Source: Basilea psittacipulmonis DSM 24701 (lineage in GTDB: Bacteria; Pseudomonadota; Gammaproteobacteria; Burkholderiales; Burkholderiaceae_B). From it: a DNA stretch of 64,000 nucleotides. A model generated the notes under the pieces. It searched no databases. It saw nothing but the letters and a program-made list of their open reading frames with translations, and had not been told where the DNA came from. This document shows, piece by piece, positions 56,858 to 64,000 of this stretch. Every line of letters begins with the position of its first letter. Position 1 is the first letter of the stretch. The stretch lies in the NCBI RefSeq assembly GCF_000743945.1, contig NZ_CP009238.1, positions 62,001-126,000 of the forward strand, read 5' to 3'. Both the position numbers and the translations under genes were made by a program.

Positions 56858-57937
56858 ATGGGGCAGGAGAAAACTTATCAGTTACCTGATTTATTTAATC
56901 TGGGCAATATTGAAAATAAAACTATTTTAAAAGCGTGTAATGTGGCTCATCAAGCACTAGGGGAGCTGAAAGGGGTGGTGCATAGCATGCCAAACCAAAA
57001 TATTTTGCTGACAACATTGCCGATACAAGAAGCAAAGGAAAGTTCTGCCATAGAAAATATTATCACCACCCAAGATGATCTATATAAAAGTAATGCCGAT
57101 AATTTAGAGTTTCCCTCGATTGCCGCGAAAGAGGTGCATCGTTATGGTTTAGCGATGGCAATTGGTTATGAACAGGTTAAGCAACATAAATTAATCACAT
57201 TAAGATTAATTAAAGATGTACAAGAGCGATTAGAGGGAAATAACGCGGGTTTTCGCCAACAAGCGGGTACTGCTTTGATTAATCAACACACTGGGGAAAC
57301 GGTTTACACGCCCCCACAATTACCGTCTGAAATTGAAAATGGTATGGCAAAACTGACTGAGTTTATCAATAATTCAGAACAAATTGATTATGATCCATTG
57401 GTTAAAATGGCATTAATTCATCATCAGTTTGAAAGTATTCATCCATTTTATGATGGTAATGGTCGAACAGGTCGAATTATCAATATTCTTTACCTTATCC
57501 AACAAGATCTGTTGGAAACCCCTATTTTGTACCTTTCACGTTATATTAATCAGCATAAAGAACAATATTATCGATTAATTCAACAAGTCAGAGATACGCA
57601 AAATTGGGAAGAGTGGATTTTGTTCATACTCCAAGGCATTGCTCAAACAGCGAAACAAACAACCGTATTGATTAATCAAATCAAAGAATTTATGCAAAAA
57701 CATAAGCACCTCATTCGCCGTGAATTACCTAAGATTTACAGTCATGAACTTATCAATAATATTTATCAGTATCCTTATACAAAAATTGATTTTGTTGCCA
57801 GAGACTGTCGTATTCATCGCAATACTGCAAGTAAGTATTTAGAAGAACTGGTCAAACTCGGGGTGCTGAAAAAAGAAAAAATAGGTAAAGATAATTTTTA
57901 TATCAATACCAATTTATTTAATTTGTTGGGGGAGTAA
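56858..57937 (+). CDS. Fic-domain protein with C-terminal winged helix (Fic1)
   Basis: 359 residues from the ATG at 56858, which has GAGGTGG five bases upstream; the in-frame ATG at 56846 lies before this site. The inhibitory helix motif SSAIEN is N-terminal (class II Fic), the catalytic Fic motif HPFYDGNGRTGR is intact, and a winged helix-turn-helix forms the C-terminus (VARDCRIHRNTASKYLEELV). Such proteins AMPylate other proteins, and the DNA-binding domain suggests autoregulation. It follows the 41-bp array A directly. The target is unknown. Confidence 0.9.
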   Translation: MGQEKTYQLPDLFNLGNIENKTILKACNVAHQALGELKGVVHSMPNQNILLTTLPIQEAKESSAIENIITTQDDLYKSNADNLEFPSIAAKEVHRYGLAMAIGYEQVKQHKLITLRLIKDVQERLEGNNAGFRQQAGTALINQHTGETVYTPPQLPSEIENGMAKLTEFINNSEQIDYDPLVKMALIHHQFESIHPFYDGNGRTGRIINILYLIQQDLLETPILYLSRYINQHKEQYYRLIQQVRDTQNWEEWILFILQGIAQTAKQTTVLINQIKEFMQKHKHLIRRELPKIYSHELINNIYQYPYTKIDFVARDCRIHRNTASKYLEELVKLGVLKKEKIGKDNFYINTNLFNLLGE

Positions 57938-58278
57938 GCAAAAACCCACAGCAACAATCGCCATGGGTTTGGGTTGATTAGAAGTAGTCGTTTATCGTTC
58001 CTACTAAGATGATGAGGGTGAGGGCAGCTAGTGACAAGGCGAAAAAAGAACGCTCTTGCCTTAAACATAAATGCACAATCTAGAAAAATGTCGTTGAAAC
58101 AAGTGTTCATAACAGTGTGAAAGACAAATAAGTGGCATGAAACTCACAAAAAACGCGATGTTGTGGTTATTTTTATACACTTTGAATTTGAATTAAAAAA
58201 GGATGTGTGACTAGGCAAATTTTGGCTTTCCAAAGATTTTTGCCTAAAATTCAGCTGAATAATAATCAGATTTATATT
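57938..58278. other. intergenic region between Fic1 and the siderophore receptor
   Basis: About 340 bp with no convincing ORF. ACCCA/TGGGT near 57945-57967 could form a weak hairpin after fic1 but lacks a T-run. The end of the region holds the promoter and Fur box of the receptor gene. Confidence 0.4.
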
Positions 58279-58297
58279 GAGAATAATTATCATTAAT
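58279..58297 (+). promoter_or_regulatory. Fur box of the siderophore receptor gene
   Basis: GAGAATAATTATCATTAAT matches 14 of 19 positions of the Fur consensus and sits 171 bp upstream of the receptor start. It implies iron repression. Confidence 0.75.
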
Positions 58298-58468
58298 AGT
58301 ATCTTTATAAATGTTTCGTTGGTTTGTGAAGCGTTGGGGCCACCTGCTAACGAAGTGGACACAAAGGCAAAAGGCGAGTTTCGGATATGAAACGGATGCA
58401 GGATCGCGTTTTTGCGGTAGTAAATGTTCTCTATGACAAACAGGGATAAAGTGGTACAAGGAGTAGGT

Positions 58469-60667
58469 ATGAGGTTGTACAAAACAAAATTATCGGTGGT
58501 GACGTGTTTAGCACTGACTTCTGTGGCATTTGCACAGGAACAAAATGACGTTGAATTAGAAAAAATTGTGGTGACCGCAGAACGCAAGCTCAAGCAGTCT
58601 TTGGGGGTGAGTGAGTTACCTGCCCAAGAGATAGAAAAATCGGCGGTTGTTAATGATGTGTCGGATTTGTTGCGTAAAATGCCGGGGGTGAATTTAACGG
58701 GAAATACCGCAACGGGTCAGCGTGGTAATGCCCGTCAGATCGACATTCGTGGGATGGGGCCTGAGAATACGTTGATTTTGATTGATGGTCGTCCAGTGAC
58801 CTCGCGTCATTCGGTGCGTTATAGTTGGCGTGGTCAAAGGGATACGCGTGGTGATACGAACTGGGTGCCTGTTGAGGATATTGAGTCAGTCGAAGTGCTA
58901 AGAGGTCCAGCGGCTGCCCGTTATGGTTCAGGTTCGATGGGTGGCGTAGTCAATATCACGACAAAGAAAACATCTAAGGTGTTCAAAGGCTCGCTTACCT
59001 ACTATACGAATATTCCTGAAGATGGCGATGAGGGTGGCACAAATCGAGTCGGCTTTAGCGTCTCGGGGCCGATTATTTCGGATACCTTGGCGTTCCGTTT
59101 GTATGGTAATTACAATAAAACTCAGGCGGATGCTTATGATATTAATAGTGGAGTCGTTGTTGGAGGAGCGGATGCTCGTGCTGCGGGTCGTGAGGGCGTG
59201 AGAAATAAAGATATTGCAGGACGATTAAATTGGAAAATCAATGAACATCAATATGTGGATGTGGACGTGAGTTACAGTCGTCAAGGTAATATTTATGCAG
59301 GCGATATTCAGAATACGAGTTTGCATAGCTTGAATAAAGAACTTATTCCAGCTTTGTACAAAGCAGAAACTAATCGTATGTATCGTCAAAGCTATGCCAT
59401 CACCCATCATGGTGATTGGGATTGGGGATCGGTGAGATTAACAGCCCAATATGATCGCACCACAAACAGTCGTTTAAAAGAAGCGTTGACTGGGGGGCCA
59501 GAAGGTAGTATTACGGCTCCTTTTATATATTCTGACAGTATTTTAAAAACGTATCGTACTGCGGCAGAAGTCAGTGTGCCATTTGAATGGGCGGTACCTC
59601 ATGTGGTCACGGTAGGGGCGGAGTTTTCGCATGACAGCTTGGATGATCCCGCTTCGATGAGTCAAACCTTTACTGATAGAGGTCAAACAGCTACATTTAA
59701 GCGATTTGAGGGGGTAAACCGTGGCAAGCAATCACAAAATAGTTTTTCTGTTTTTGTCGAAGATAATATTTCGGTAAGTCGTCCGCTTAGCTTGGTTCCG
59801 GGCTTGCGTTTTGACTATAACAGTCGTTCAGGCGGAGCTTTAAGTCCATCTTTGAATGCCTTTTATAATGTGACACCGACCTTGACGATTAAAGGCGGGG
59901 TCGCACGGGTGTATAAAGCACCTAATTTATATCAAAGTTCAGAGGGGTATTTGCTTTATACCAGAGGCAATGGTTGTCCTTTAAATATTAAGTCAACTCG
60001 ATTACAAAACAATGCTTGCTATTTAATGGGGAATGCAAACTTAAAACCTGAAACCAGCTGGAACAAAGAGTTGGGGTTTGAGTACGATCCAGGTACATGG
60101 AAAGCTTCACTAGCGTACTTCCATAATGATTATCGTAATAAAATCGCTGCGGGAAATACAGTTCTAGAAACCTCAACTAGGTTCTATTTGATTCAATGGG
60201 AGAATATTCCAAAAGCCGTGGTATCAGGCGTAGAGGGAAATATTACCCTTCCTTTGGTGAAAAATACCTTGAATTGGGCGACAAACTTCACTTATATGAT
60301 TGACAGTAAGGATAAATCAACAGGGAATCCTTTGTCGATTATTCCTAAATACACGATCAATACCTTTTTGGATTGGCAGATTAACGATAAATGGGATGCT
60401 CAGTTAAATGCGACTTTCTATGGTCGTCAGAAACCACGTCAATATGTGGAAAATTATATGGAGAACAATAATGGTTTGTCGACAACAGCTGTCGGTGCCT
60501 ATACCTTAGTTGGTGTGAATACGGGTTATGCCTTTAACAAAAATTTCAAAATCCGTGTGGGTGTGTCTAATTTGTTTAACAAAAAGATCTATCGTTCAAA
60601 CGATGGGGCAAATACCTATAACGAACCAGGTCGTGCATACTATGCAAGGGTGACCATGTCCTTTTAA
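58469..60667 (+). CDS. TonB-dependent catecholate siderophore receptor (FepA/BfeA-like)
   Basis: 732 residues from the ATG at 58469, which follows a strong AAGGAG site; upstream in-frame starts lack one. Signal peptide ends SVAFA. The TonB box is EKIVVTAE. The plug domain has DIRGMGPENTLILIDGRPV and SVEVLRGPAAARYGSGSMGG, with WRGQRDTRGDTNWVPVEDIE, a feature of FepA/PirA/BfeA receptors. The 22-strand barrel ends in a terminal phenylalanine (RVTMSF). It probably imports ferric enterobactin-like catecholates; no siderophore synthesis genes are in the window. Confidence 0.9.
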   Translation: MRLYKTKLSVVTCLALTSVAFAQEQNDVELEKIVVTAERKLKQSLGVSELPAQEIEKSAVVNDVSDLLRKMPGVNLTGNTATGQRGNARQIDIRGMGPENTLILIDGRPVTSRHSVRYSWRGQRDTRGDTNWVPVEDIESVEVLRGPAAARYGSGSMGGVVNITTKKTSKVFKGSLTYYTNIPEDGDEGGTNRVGFSVSGPIISDTLAFRLYGNYNKTQADAYDINSGVVVGGADARAAGREGVRNKDIAGRLNWKINEHQYVDVDVSYSRQGNIYAGDIQNTSLHSLNKELIPALYKAETNRMYRQSYAITHHGDWDWGSVRLTAQYDRTTNSRLKEALTGGPEGSITAPFIYSDSILKTYRTAAEVSVPFEWAVPHVVTVGAEFSHDSLDDPASMSQTFTDRGQTATFKRFEGVNRGKQSQNSFSVFVEDNISVSRPLSLVPGLRFDYNSRSGGALSPSLNAFYNVTPTLTIKGGVARVYKAPNLYQSSEGYLLYTRGNGCPLNIKSTRLQNNACYLMGNANLKPETSWNKELGFEYDPGTWKASLAYFHNDYRNKIAAGNTVLETSTRFYLIQWENIPKAVVSGVEGNITLPLVKNTLNWATNFTYMIDSKDKSTGNPLSIIPKYTINTFLDWQINDKWDAQLNATFYGRQKPRQYVENYMENNNGLSTTAVGAYTLVGVNTGYAFNKNFKIRVGVSNLFNKKIYRSNDGANTYNEPGRAYYARVTMSF

Positions 60668-60696
60668 CCCTTATTAACCTCGAGGCAATGTGCTTT

Positions 60697-60730
60697 ATCC
60701 CTGTCAGATTGATGGCAGGGATATTTTTTT
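60697..60730 (+). terminator. terminator after the siderophore receptor
   Basis: ATCCCTGTCA (60697-60706) pairs with TGGCAGGGAT (60713-60722) with one G-T pair, followed by seven or eight T. Confidence 0.88.
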
Positions 60731-60739
60731 GAGCAAAAA

Positions 60740-60982
60740 ACGTAAAAAGTCGAACTAACGGGTTTGCTTAGTTCGAGAAAACGCAAAAAGTCGAACTAAC
60801 GATGTTTCTTAGTTCGAGAAAACGCAAAAAGTCGAACTAACGAAGTTTCTTAGTTCGAGAAAACGCAAAAAGTCGAACTAACGAAGTTTCTTAGTTCGAG
60901 AAAACGCAAAAAGTCGAACTAACGATGTTGCTTAGTTCGAGAAAACGTAAAAAGTCGAACTAACGGGATTGCTTAGTTCGAG
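60740..60982 (+). repeat. 41-bp palindromic array B, six units
   Basis: TCGAACTAA recurs at 60750, 60791, 60832, 60873, 60914 and 60955, exactly 41 bp apart. Each unit is TCGAACTAA, 9 variable nt, TTAGTTCGA (a perfect 9-bp inverted repeat), then an A-rich linker with AAAACGCAAAA. The last unit runs into GTTTTTTATT and could act as a terminator. It precedes the second Fic gene, with a 294-bp gap. Confidence 0.93.
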
Positions 60983-61276
60983 TTTTTTATTAAAAAAGAG
61001 ATTAAAATGGAAAAAGCAGAGGGTTTTTATTTAGATGCATTGAGTAGAATGTGGACCATCGGGTAATAGCGTCGCAGTCATTATTAGGAAATGTGACACG
61101 TTCACAGTGACATAGCTGTGTTAGTGAAGATAATCTCGCCTAACAAAGGATGCTGCTTTGCTCGGATCATGGTGACATGGCTATGTTGTTGACGATAGTC
61201 GTCAGAAAAAATCATATGAGTAAAAGAGCTTGTGTTTATTGAGATGGCTTTTGCTCAATTATCAGGTGGATAGATC
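60983..61276 (+). other. leader region of the second Fic gene
   Basis: Contains a 19-codon frame at 61007-61066 (MEKAEGFYLDALSRMWTIG) with an AAAGAG-like site, possibly a leader peptide, and a diverged direct repeat (GTGACATAGCTGTGTTAGTG near 61108 and GTGACATGGCTATGTTGTTG near 61172, 64 bp apart). No terminator or clear promoter. Confidence 0.4.
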
Positions 61277-62404
61277 ATGAAAATCGAAGAATTTAAAGCA
61301 GGAACATGGGAAAAACGTTATCAATACGAGAGTTTTGAGCCATCTTTGATTAATACAGAGTGGACATGGGACTCACCAAAGATTCATTTAGCACTGGAGC
61401 GAGCAACGAGAGCGTTGGGAGAGCTGAACGCGTTTTCATTGATTGTGCCAGACGTGGATTTATTTGTTCAAATGCACATCGTTAAAGAAGCCCAAACGTC
61501 TAGTAAGATTGAGGGCACGCAAACACAGATGGACGAAGCTTTGATGTCCAAGGACCTGATTCAGCCTGAAAAACGAGACGATTGGCAGGAAGTGCAAAAC
61601 TATATTCAAGCGATGAATAGTGCGATCGCAGGATTAAGTCGGTTGCCACTTTCTAATCGTTTGTTAAGAGAGACGCATGCGGTATTGGTGTCAGGTGTGC
61701 GAGGACGTGAAAAACAACCAGGTGAGTTTCGCACAAGTCAAAACTGGATTGGCGGATCGAACTTGAATGATGCGGCCTTTGTGCCACCTCATCATGAAGG
61801 ATTGCCTGTGTTGATGCGTGATTTGGAAGAGTTTTGGCATAACGATATGATTCTGGTGCCTCATTTGATTCGGATTGCCATTAGTCATTATCAGTTTGAA
61901 ACTATCCATCCTTTTTTAGATGGGAATGGGCGAATTGGGCGGTTGATGATTCCGTTGTATTTGATGAGTCATGGCGTGCTAGAAAAACCGTCGTTGTATA
62001 TCTCTGACTTTTTCGAGCGTTATCGTAGTAGTTATTACGATGCGTTGATGGCTGTGCGTATGCGTAACGATCTAACGCATTGGGTATTGTTTTTCTTGCA
62101 AGCGGTTGAAGAAACTTCTAAAAAAGGTTGCATGGTGTTTAAAGGGATTTTGAGATTCAGAGAAGAAGCCCAAAGCAAAATTATGAAACTAGGCAGACGT
62201 GCGGAATTAGCTGTACAGCTGTTGAATTTGCTATATCGAAACCCCATACAAACCGCCCAGAATATTGAAACCCATTTAAATATTTCAAAATCGACAGTGA
62301 ATCTTCTGATAAAAGACTTTTTGGATGCGGGATTAATCAAAGAAGTAACAGGTAAAAAAAGAGGACAGGTTTTTGCGATGAATGACTACTTGACGTTGTT
62401 TTAA
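61277..62404 (+). CDS. Fic-domain protein with C-terminal winged helix (Fic2)
   Basis: 375 residues. N-terminal Fic_N-like region (GTWEKRYQYESFEPSLIN), inhibitory motif SSKIEG (class II), catalytic motif HPFLDGNGRIGR, and a C-terminal winged helix (NIETHLNISKSTVNLLIKDF). It differs strongly from Fic1 outside the motifs, so the two are not a recent duplication. Probable AMP transferase with autoregulatory DNA binding. The ATG follows AGGTGGATAGATC. Array B lies upstream. Confidence 0.9.
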   Translation: MKIEEFKAGTWEKRYQYESFEPSLINTEWTWDSPKIHLALERATRALGELNAFSLIVPDVDLFVQMHIVKEAQTSSKIEGTQTQMDEALMSKDLIQPEKRDDWQEVQNYIQAMNSAIAGLSRLPLSNRLLRETHAVLVSGVRGREKQPGEFRTSQNWIGGSNLNDAAFVPPHHEGLPVLMRDLEEFWHNDMILVPHLIRIAISHYQFETIHPFLDGNGRIGRLMIPLYLMSHGVLEKPSLYISDFFERYRSSYYDALMAVRMRNDLTHWVLFFLQAVEETSKKGCMVFKGILRFREEAQSKIMKLGRRAELAVQLLNLLYRNPIQTAQNIETHLNISKSTVNLLIKDFLDAGLIKEVTGKKRGQVFAMNDYLTLF

Positions 62405-62482
62405 CGTGTTTAGAAACAATACACGCAAGAATAGCTACTTCTCAACTGTTGAGTATGTTTTATTGCTGAATGGGAAAATGAA

Positions 62483-63520
62483 TCATGCTTGTGGAGATGG
62501 GGTTAATAAATGGGTGGTTTGTTTTTTTGTAAGTTCATACATCACCCGCAAAATCCTTTCTGCAATACGTTTGACTAAAGGCATGCTGACGCTGTTTCCA
62601 GCCTGCATATAAAGTTTGCTATTTGCAATGGGTGGTAAGACAAAATGATTCATGTCATACCCTTGAAAAGCAAAACACTCTTTAGGCGTGAGTTTTCGGA
62701 TGCCGTAGTCATCAAGAAGTAAGGGGACGTTATGTCCACCTGTACCCATATTGGCAGTTAAGGTGGGGCAAAGATTATTTTTATTCTCACGAACATAGAC
62801 TCGTCGCCACTGATATAAGGTGTTTTTCGAGCAGATATGTTCTTTTAGTGTATCGATGTATTTTGAGTGGTCGTAATAAAACTTATCGTCTTGTTTTTCT
62901 GAATCAATAAAGTCATGAATGGTCTTAGTGAGCGGGATTTTCGAGGGAAAAGAAAACTGCTCGTAGTTCAAATGACTTTCTTTATTAAAAGCTACGATAA
63001 AAATACGTTCTCGATTCTGGGGAATATTCGCATATTCAGCCGTGTTCATCACTTGATAGAAAACGTGGTAATTTAGCTTATCCAAAATAGAGAGAATCGT
63101 TTGGAATGTTCGCCCTTTATCATGAGATACTAAGTTCTTCACGTTTTCAAGGAAGATAACTTTAGGACGATGTTTTTCAGCAATCTGTTCAATATCAAAA
63201 AATAAAGTGCCTCGACTATCGGCAAATCCTTTCTGATAACCTGCAATAGAAAAAGCCTGACAAGGAAAACCCGCACAAAGAATATCGAATGTCTCTGGGA
63301 TTTTCGCTTTAGTTTCAGCTAATGTAATATCGCCGTAGGGTAGGATGCCATGGTTAGCAAGGTAGGTTTTCTGTGCATCTTTATCCCATTCGCTACTAAA
63401 AACGCAAGTGCCCCCTAATGCTTTTAAAGCAAAATGAAAGCCTCCTACGCCCGCAAATAAGTCAATAAACGTAAATGCGGCAGCTTGAGTATGAGAATGT
63501 GTTAAATCGCTATTAGACAT
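62483..63520 (-). CDS. C5-cytosine DNA methyltransferase
   Basis: 345 residues from the ATG at 63520 (MSNSDLTHSHTQ). The ordered motifs are all present: I DLFAGVGGF, IV GFPCQAFS (catalytic Cys), VI ENVKNL, VIII QNRERIF, and X GNSVSMP, with the target-recognition region around residues 190-280. No restriction endonuclease gene is adjacent on the visible side, so it may be solitary or its partner may lie beyond the window. The recognition site cannot be read from the sequence. Confidence 0.93.
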   Translation of the reverse strand: MSNSDLTHSHTQAAAFTFIDLFAGVGGFHFALKALGGTCVFSSEWDKDAQKTYLANHGILPYGDITLAETKAKIPETFDILCAGFPCQAFSIAGYQKGFADSRGTLFFDIEQIAEKHRPKVIFLENVKNLVSHDKGRTFQTILSILDKLNYHVFYQVMNTAEYANIPQNRERIFIVAFNKESHLNYEQFSFPSKIPLTKTIHDFIDSEKQDDKFYYDHSKYIDTLKEHICSKNTLYQWRRVYVRENKNNLCPTLTANMGTGGHNVPLLLDDYGIRKLTPKECFAFQGYDMNHFVLPPIANSKLYMQAGNSVSMPLVKRIAERILRVMYELTKKQTTHLLTPSPQA

Positions 63521-63628
63521 AGATAGCCTATCAAATGACTGAGTGGTAATCATAACATTAATCATACATGAAAGTCTTTGAGGCAATCGACCGATTGTAA
63601 GACAATGTCCATGGTGATAATTACGTCA

Positions 63629-63662
63629 TAAAAAAGCCCTATCATCAGTGGATAAGGCTTTG
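63629..63662 (-). terminator. rho-independent terminator downstream of the edge gene
   Basis: AAAGCCCTATC and GATAAGGCTTT form a stem with one bulge; on the minus strand it is followed by six T. It lies just after the stop at 63678. Confidence 0.8.
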
Positions 63663-63677
63663 GGTAAGCTAGGGGCG

Positions 63678-64000
63678 TTAGGATACGATGCCTAGTGTTT
63701 TGAATAGTTTGAGGTGGTGTTGGAAAAAGTTTGTTTTTAATTCCTCAAGATAGGCTAAGCTTTCTTGTTCGTCTTGGATGGTTTTGCCCTCTTTAATTAA
63801 TACTTGATGATGTTGTTTTAACCGTTTAAAGGCATGGTTGACGTATTGATCTTTAGGGATGTTTTGCAAATACGCTTCTAAAAATAGTTGATTTACCGCG
63901 GTAATAAGCCAACCTGAGCCAATGACGGGACTGGCAAAGTAATTCACCTGTTGAGGCGATAGCGTAAAGTCCAATAAATACTGATTGAGACGTTGGCAGA
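63678..64000 (-). CDS. protein of unknown function, N-terminus cut by window edge
   Basis: The frame is open to the window end, so the TTG at 63974 is probably internal. About 107 C-terminal residues are visible: mainly helical and charged, with a more hydrophobic stretch (SPVIGSGWLITAVNQLF). It is upstream of the methyltransferase and has its own terminator. I do not recognise a family. Confidence 0.55.
   Translation of the reverse strand, partial: CQRLNQYLLDFTLSPQQVNYFASPVIGSGWLITAVNQLFLEAYLQNIPKDQYVNHAFKRLKQHHQVLIKEGKTIQDEQESLAYLEELKTNFFQHHLKLFKTLGIVS

Noticed and set aside
59492..59497. G6 run in the siderophore receptor gene as a phase-variation tract
   Set aside because: The frame is intact through it, and six G is short; it encodes a Gly-Gly pair in a loop. 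It could still slip but nothing shows that it does.
60740..60982. Array B (and array A) as a CRISPR array
   Set aside because: There are no unique spacers: the whole 41-bp unit is conserved apart from a few bases in the palindrome centre, and no cas genes are present.

Overview
The window looks like a chromosomal piece of a host-associated, rather low-GC betaproteobacterium of the Burkholderiales, probably near Alcaligenaceae (Pelistega/Basilea/Taylorella-like; genus not decidable from sequence alone). Reasons: the birA-coaX pair, the dacA-dat-ybeD-lipB-lipA order, a str operon (rpsL-rpsG-fusA-tuf-rpsJ), a Bordetella-like lipid A aminosugar cassette, and a fimbrial operon with a homopolymeric C tract in its promoter. 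No tRNA, rRNA, insertion sequence, integrase or CRISPR array was recognised.

Layout. 1-2.2 kb: tail of an ABC-three-component (ABC-3C) conflict system. 2.4-3.1 kb: queuosine-precursor transporter YhhQ behind a preQ1-I riboswitch, then a 178-bp minisatellite. 3.9-14.7 kb: ornithine cyclodeaminase, EmrB-type MFS, shikimate-dehydrogenase-like enzyme, an aromatic-acid MFS carrying an internal 36-residue repeat, arginase, PACE and DMT exporters, a DUF1289 protein with a duplicated tail, QueF and an aromatic amino acid permease. 15.1-19.9 kb: str operon, terminated after rpsJ. 20.2-21.4 kb: luxS-mtnN. 22.0-27.1 kb: chaperone-usher fimbriae (minus strand). 27.2-28.9 kb: a frameshifted subtype B tannase. 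29.4-35.3 kb: Bcr/CflA efflux, lgt, zur and the Zur-controlled znuCBA cluster with a small membrane protein. 35.4-43.7 kb: waaA, birA, coaX, hydrolase, dacA, dat, ybeD, lipB, lipA. 43.9-48.1 kb: deacetylase, GT2 and GT39 genes that together look like a lipid A aminosugar modification pathway. 48.7-56.6 kb: a giant autotransporter. 56.9-64 kb: a Fic protein, a Fur-regulated siderophore receptor, a second Fic protein, and a C5-cytosine methyltransferase.

The most striking signals are: (1) two Fic/winged-helix genes, each preceded by a tandem array with exactly the same 41-bp period and nearly the same A-rich linker but a different perfect inverted repeat, which looks like a pair of cognate operator arrays; (2) a G7 tract at the signal-peptide junction of a ~2614-residue autotransporter that puts the passenger out of frame (a phase-OFF state); (3) C8 and C9 tracts on the coding strand upstream of the fimbrial and tannase genes; and (4) an unusual density of minisatellites, several of them derived from duplicated 3' ends of neighbouring genes or inserted inside coding sequence.

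Functional threads: iron and zinc uptake under Fur/Zur sites, queuosine precursor salvage and synthesis, arginine catabolism (arginase plus ornithine cyclodeaminase), and a variable cell surface (fimbriae, autotransporter, lipid A modification).
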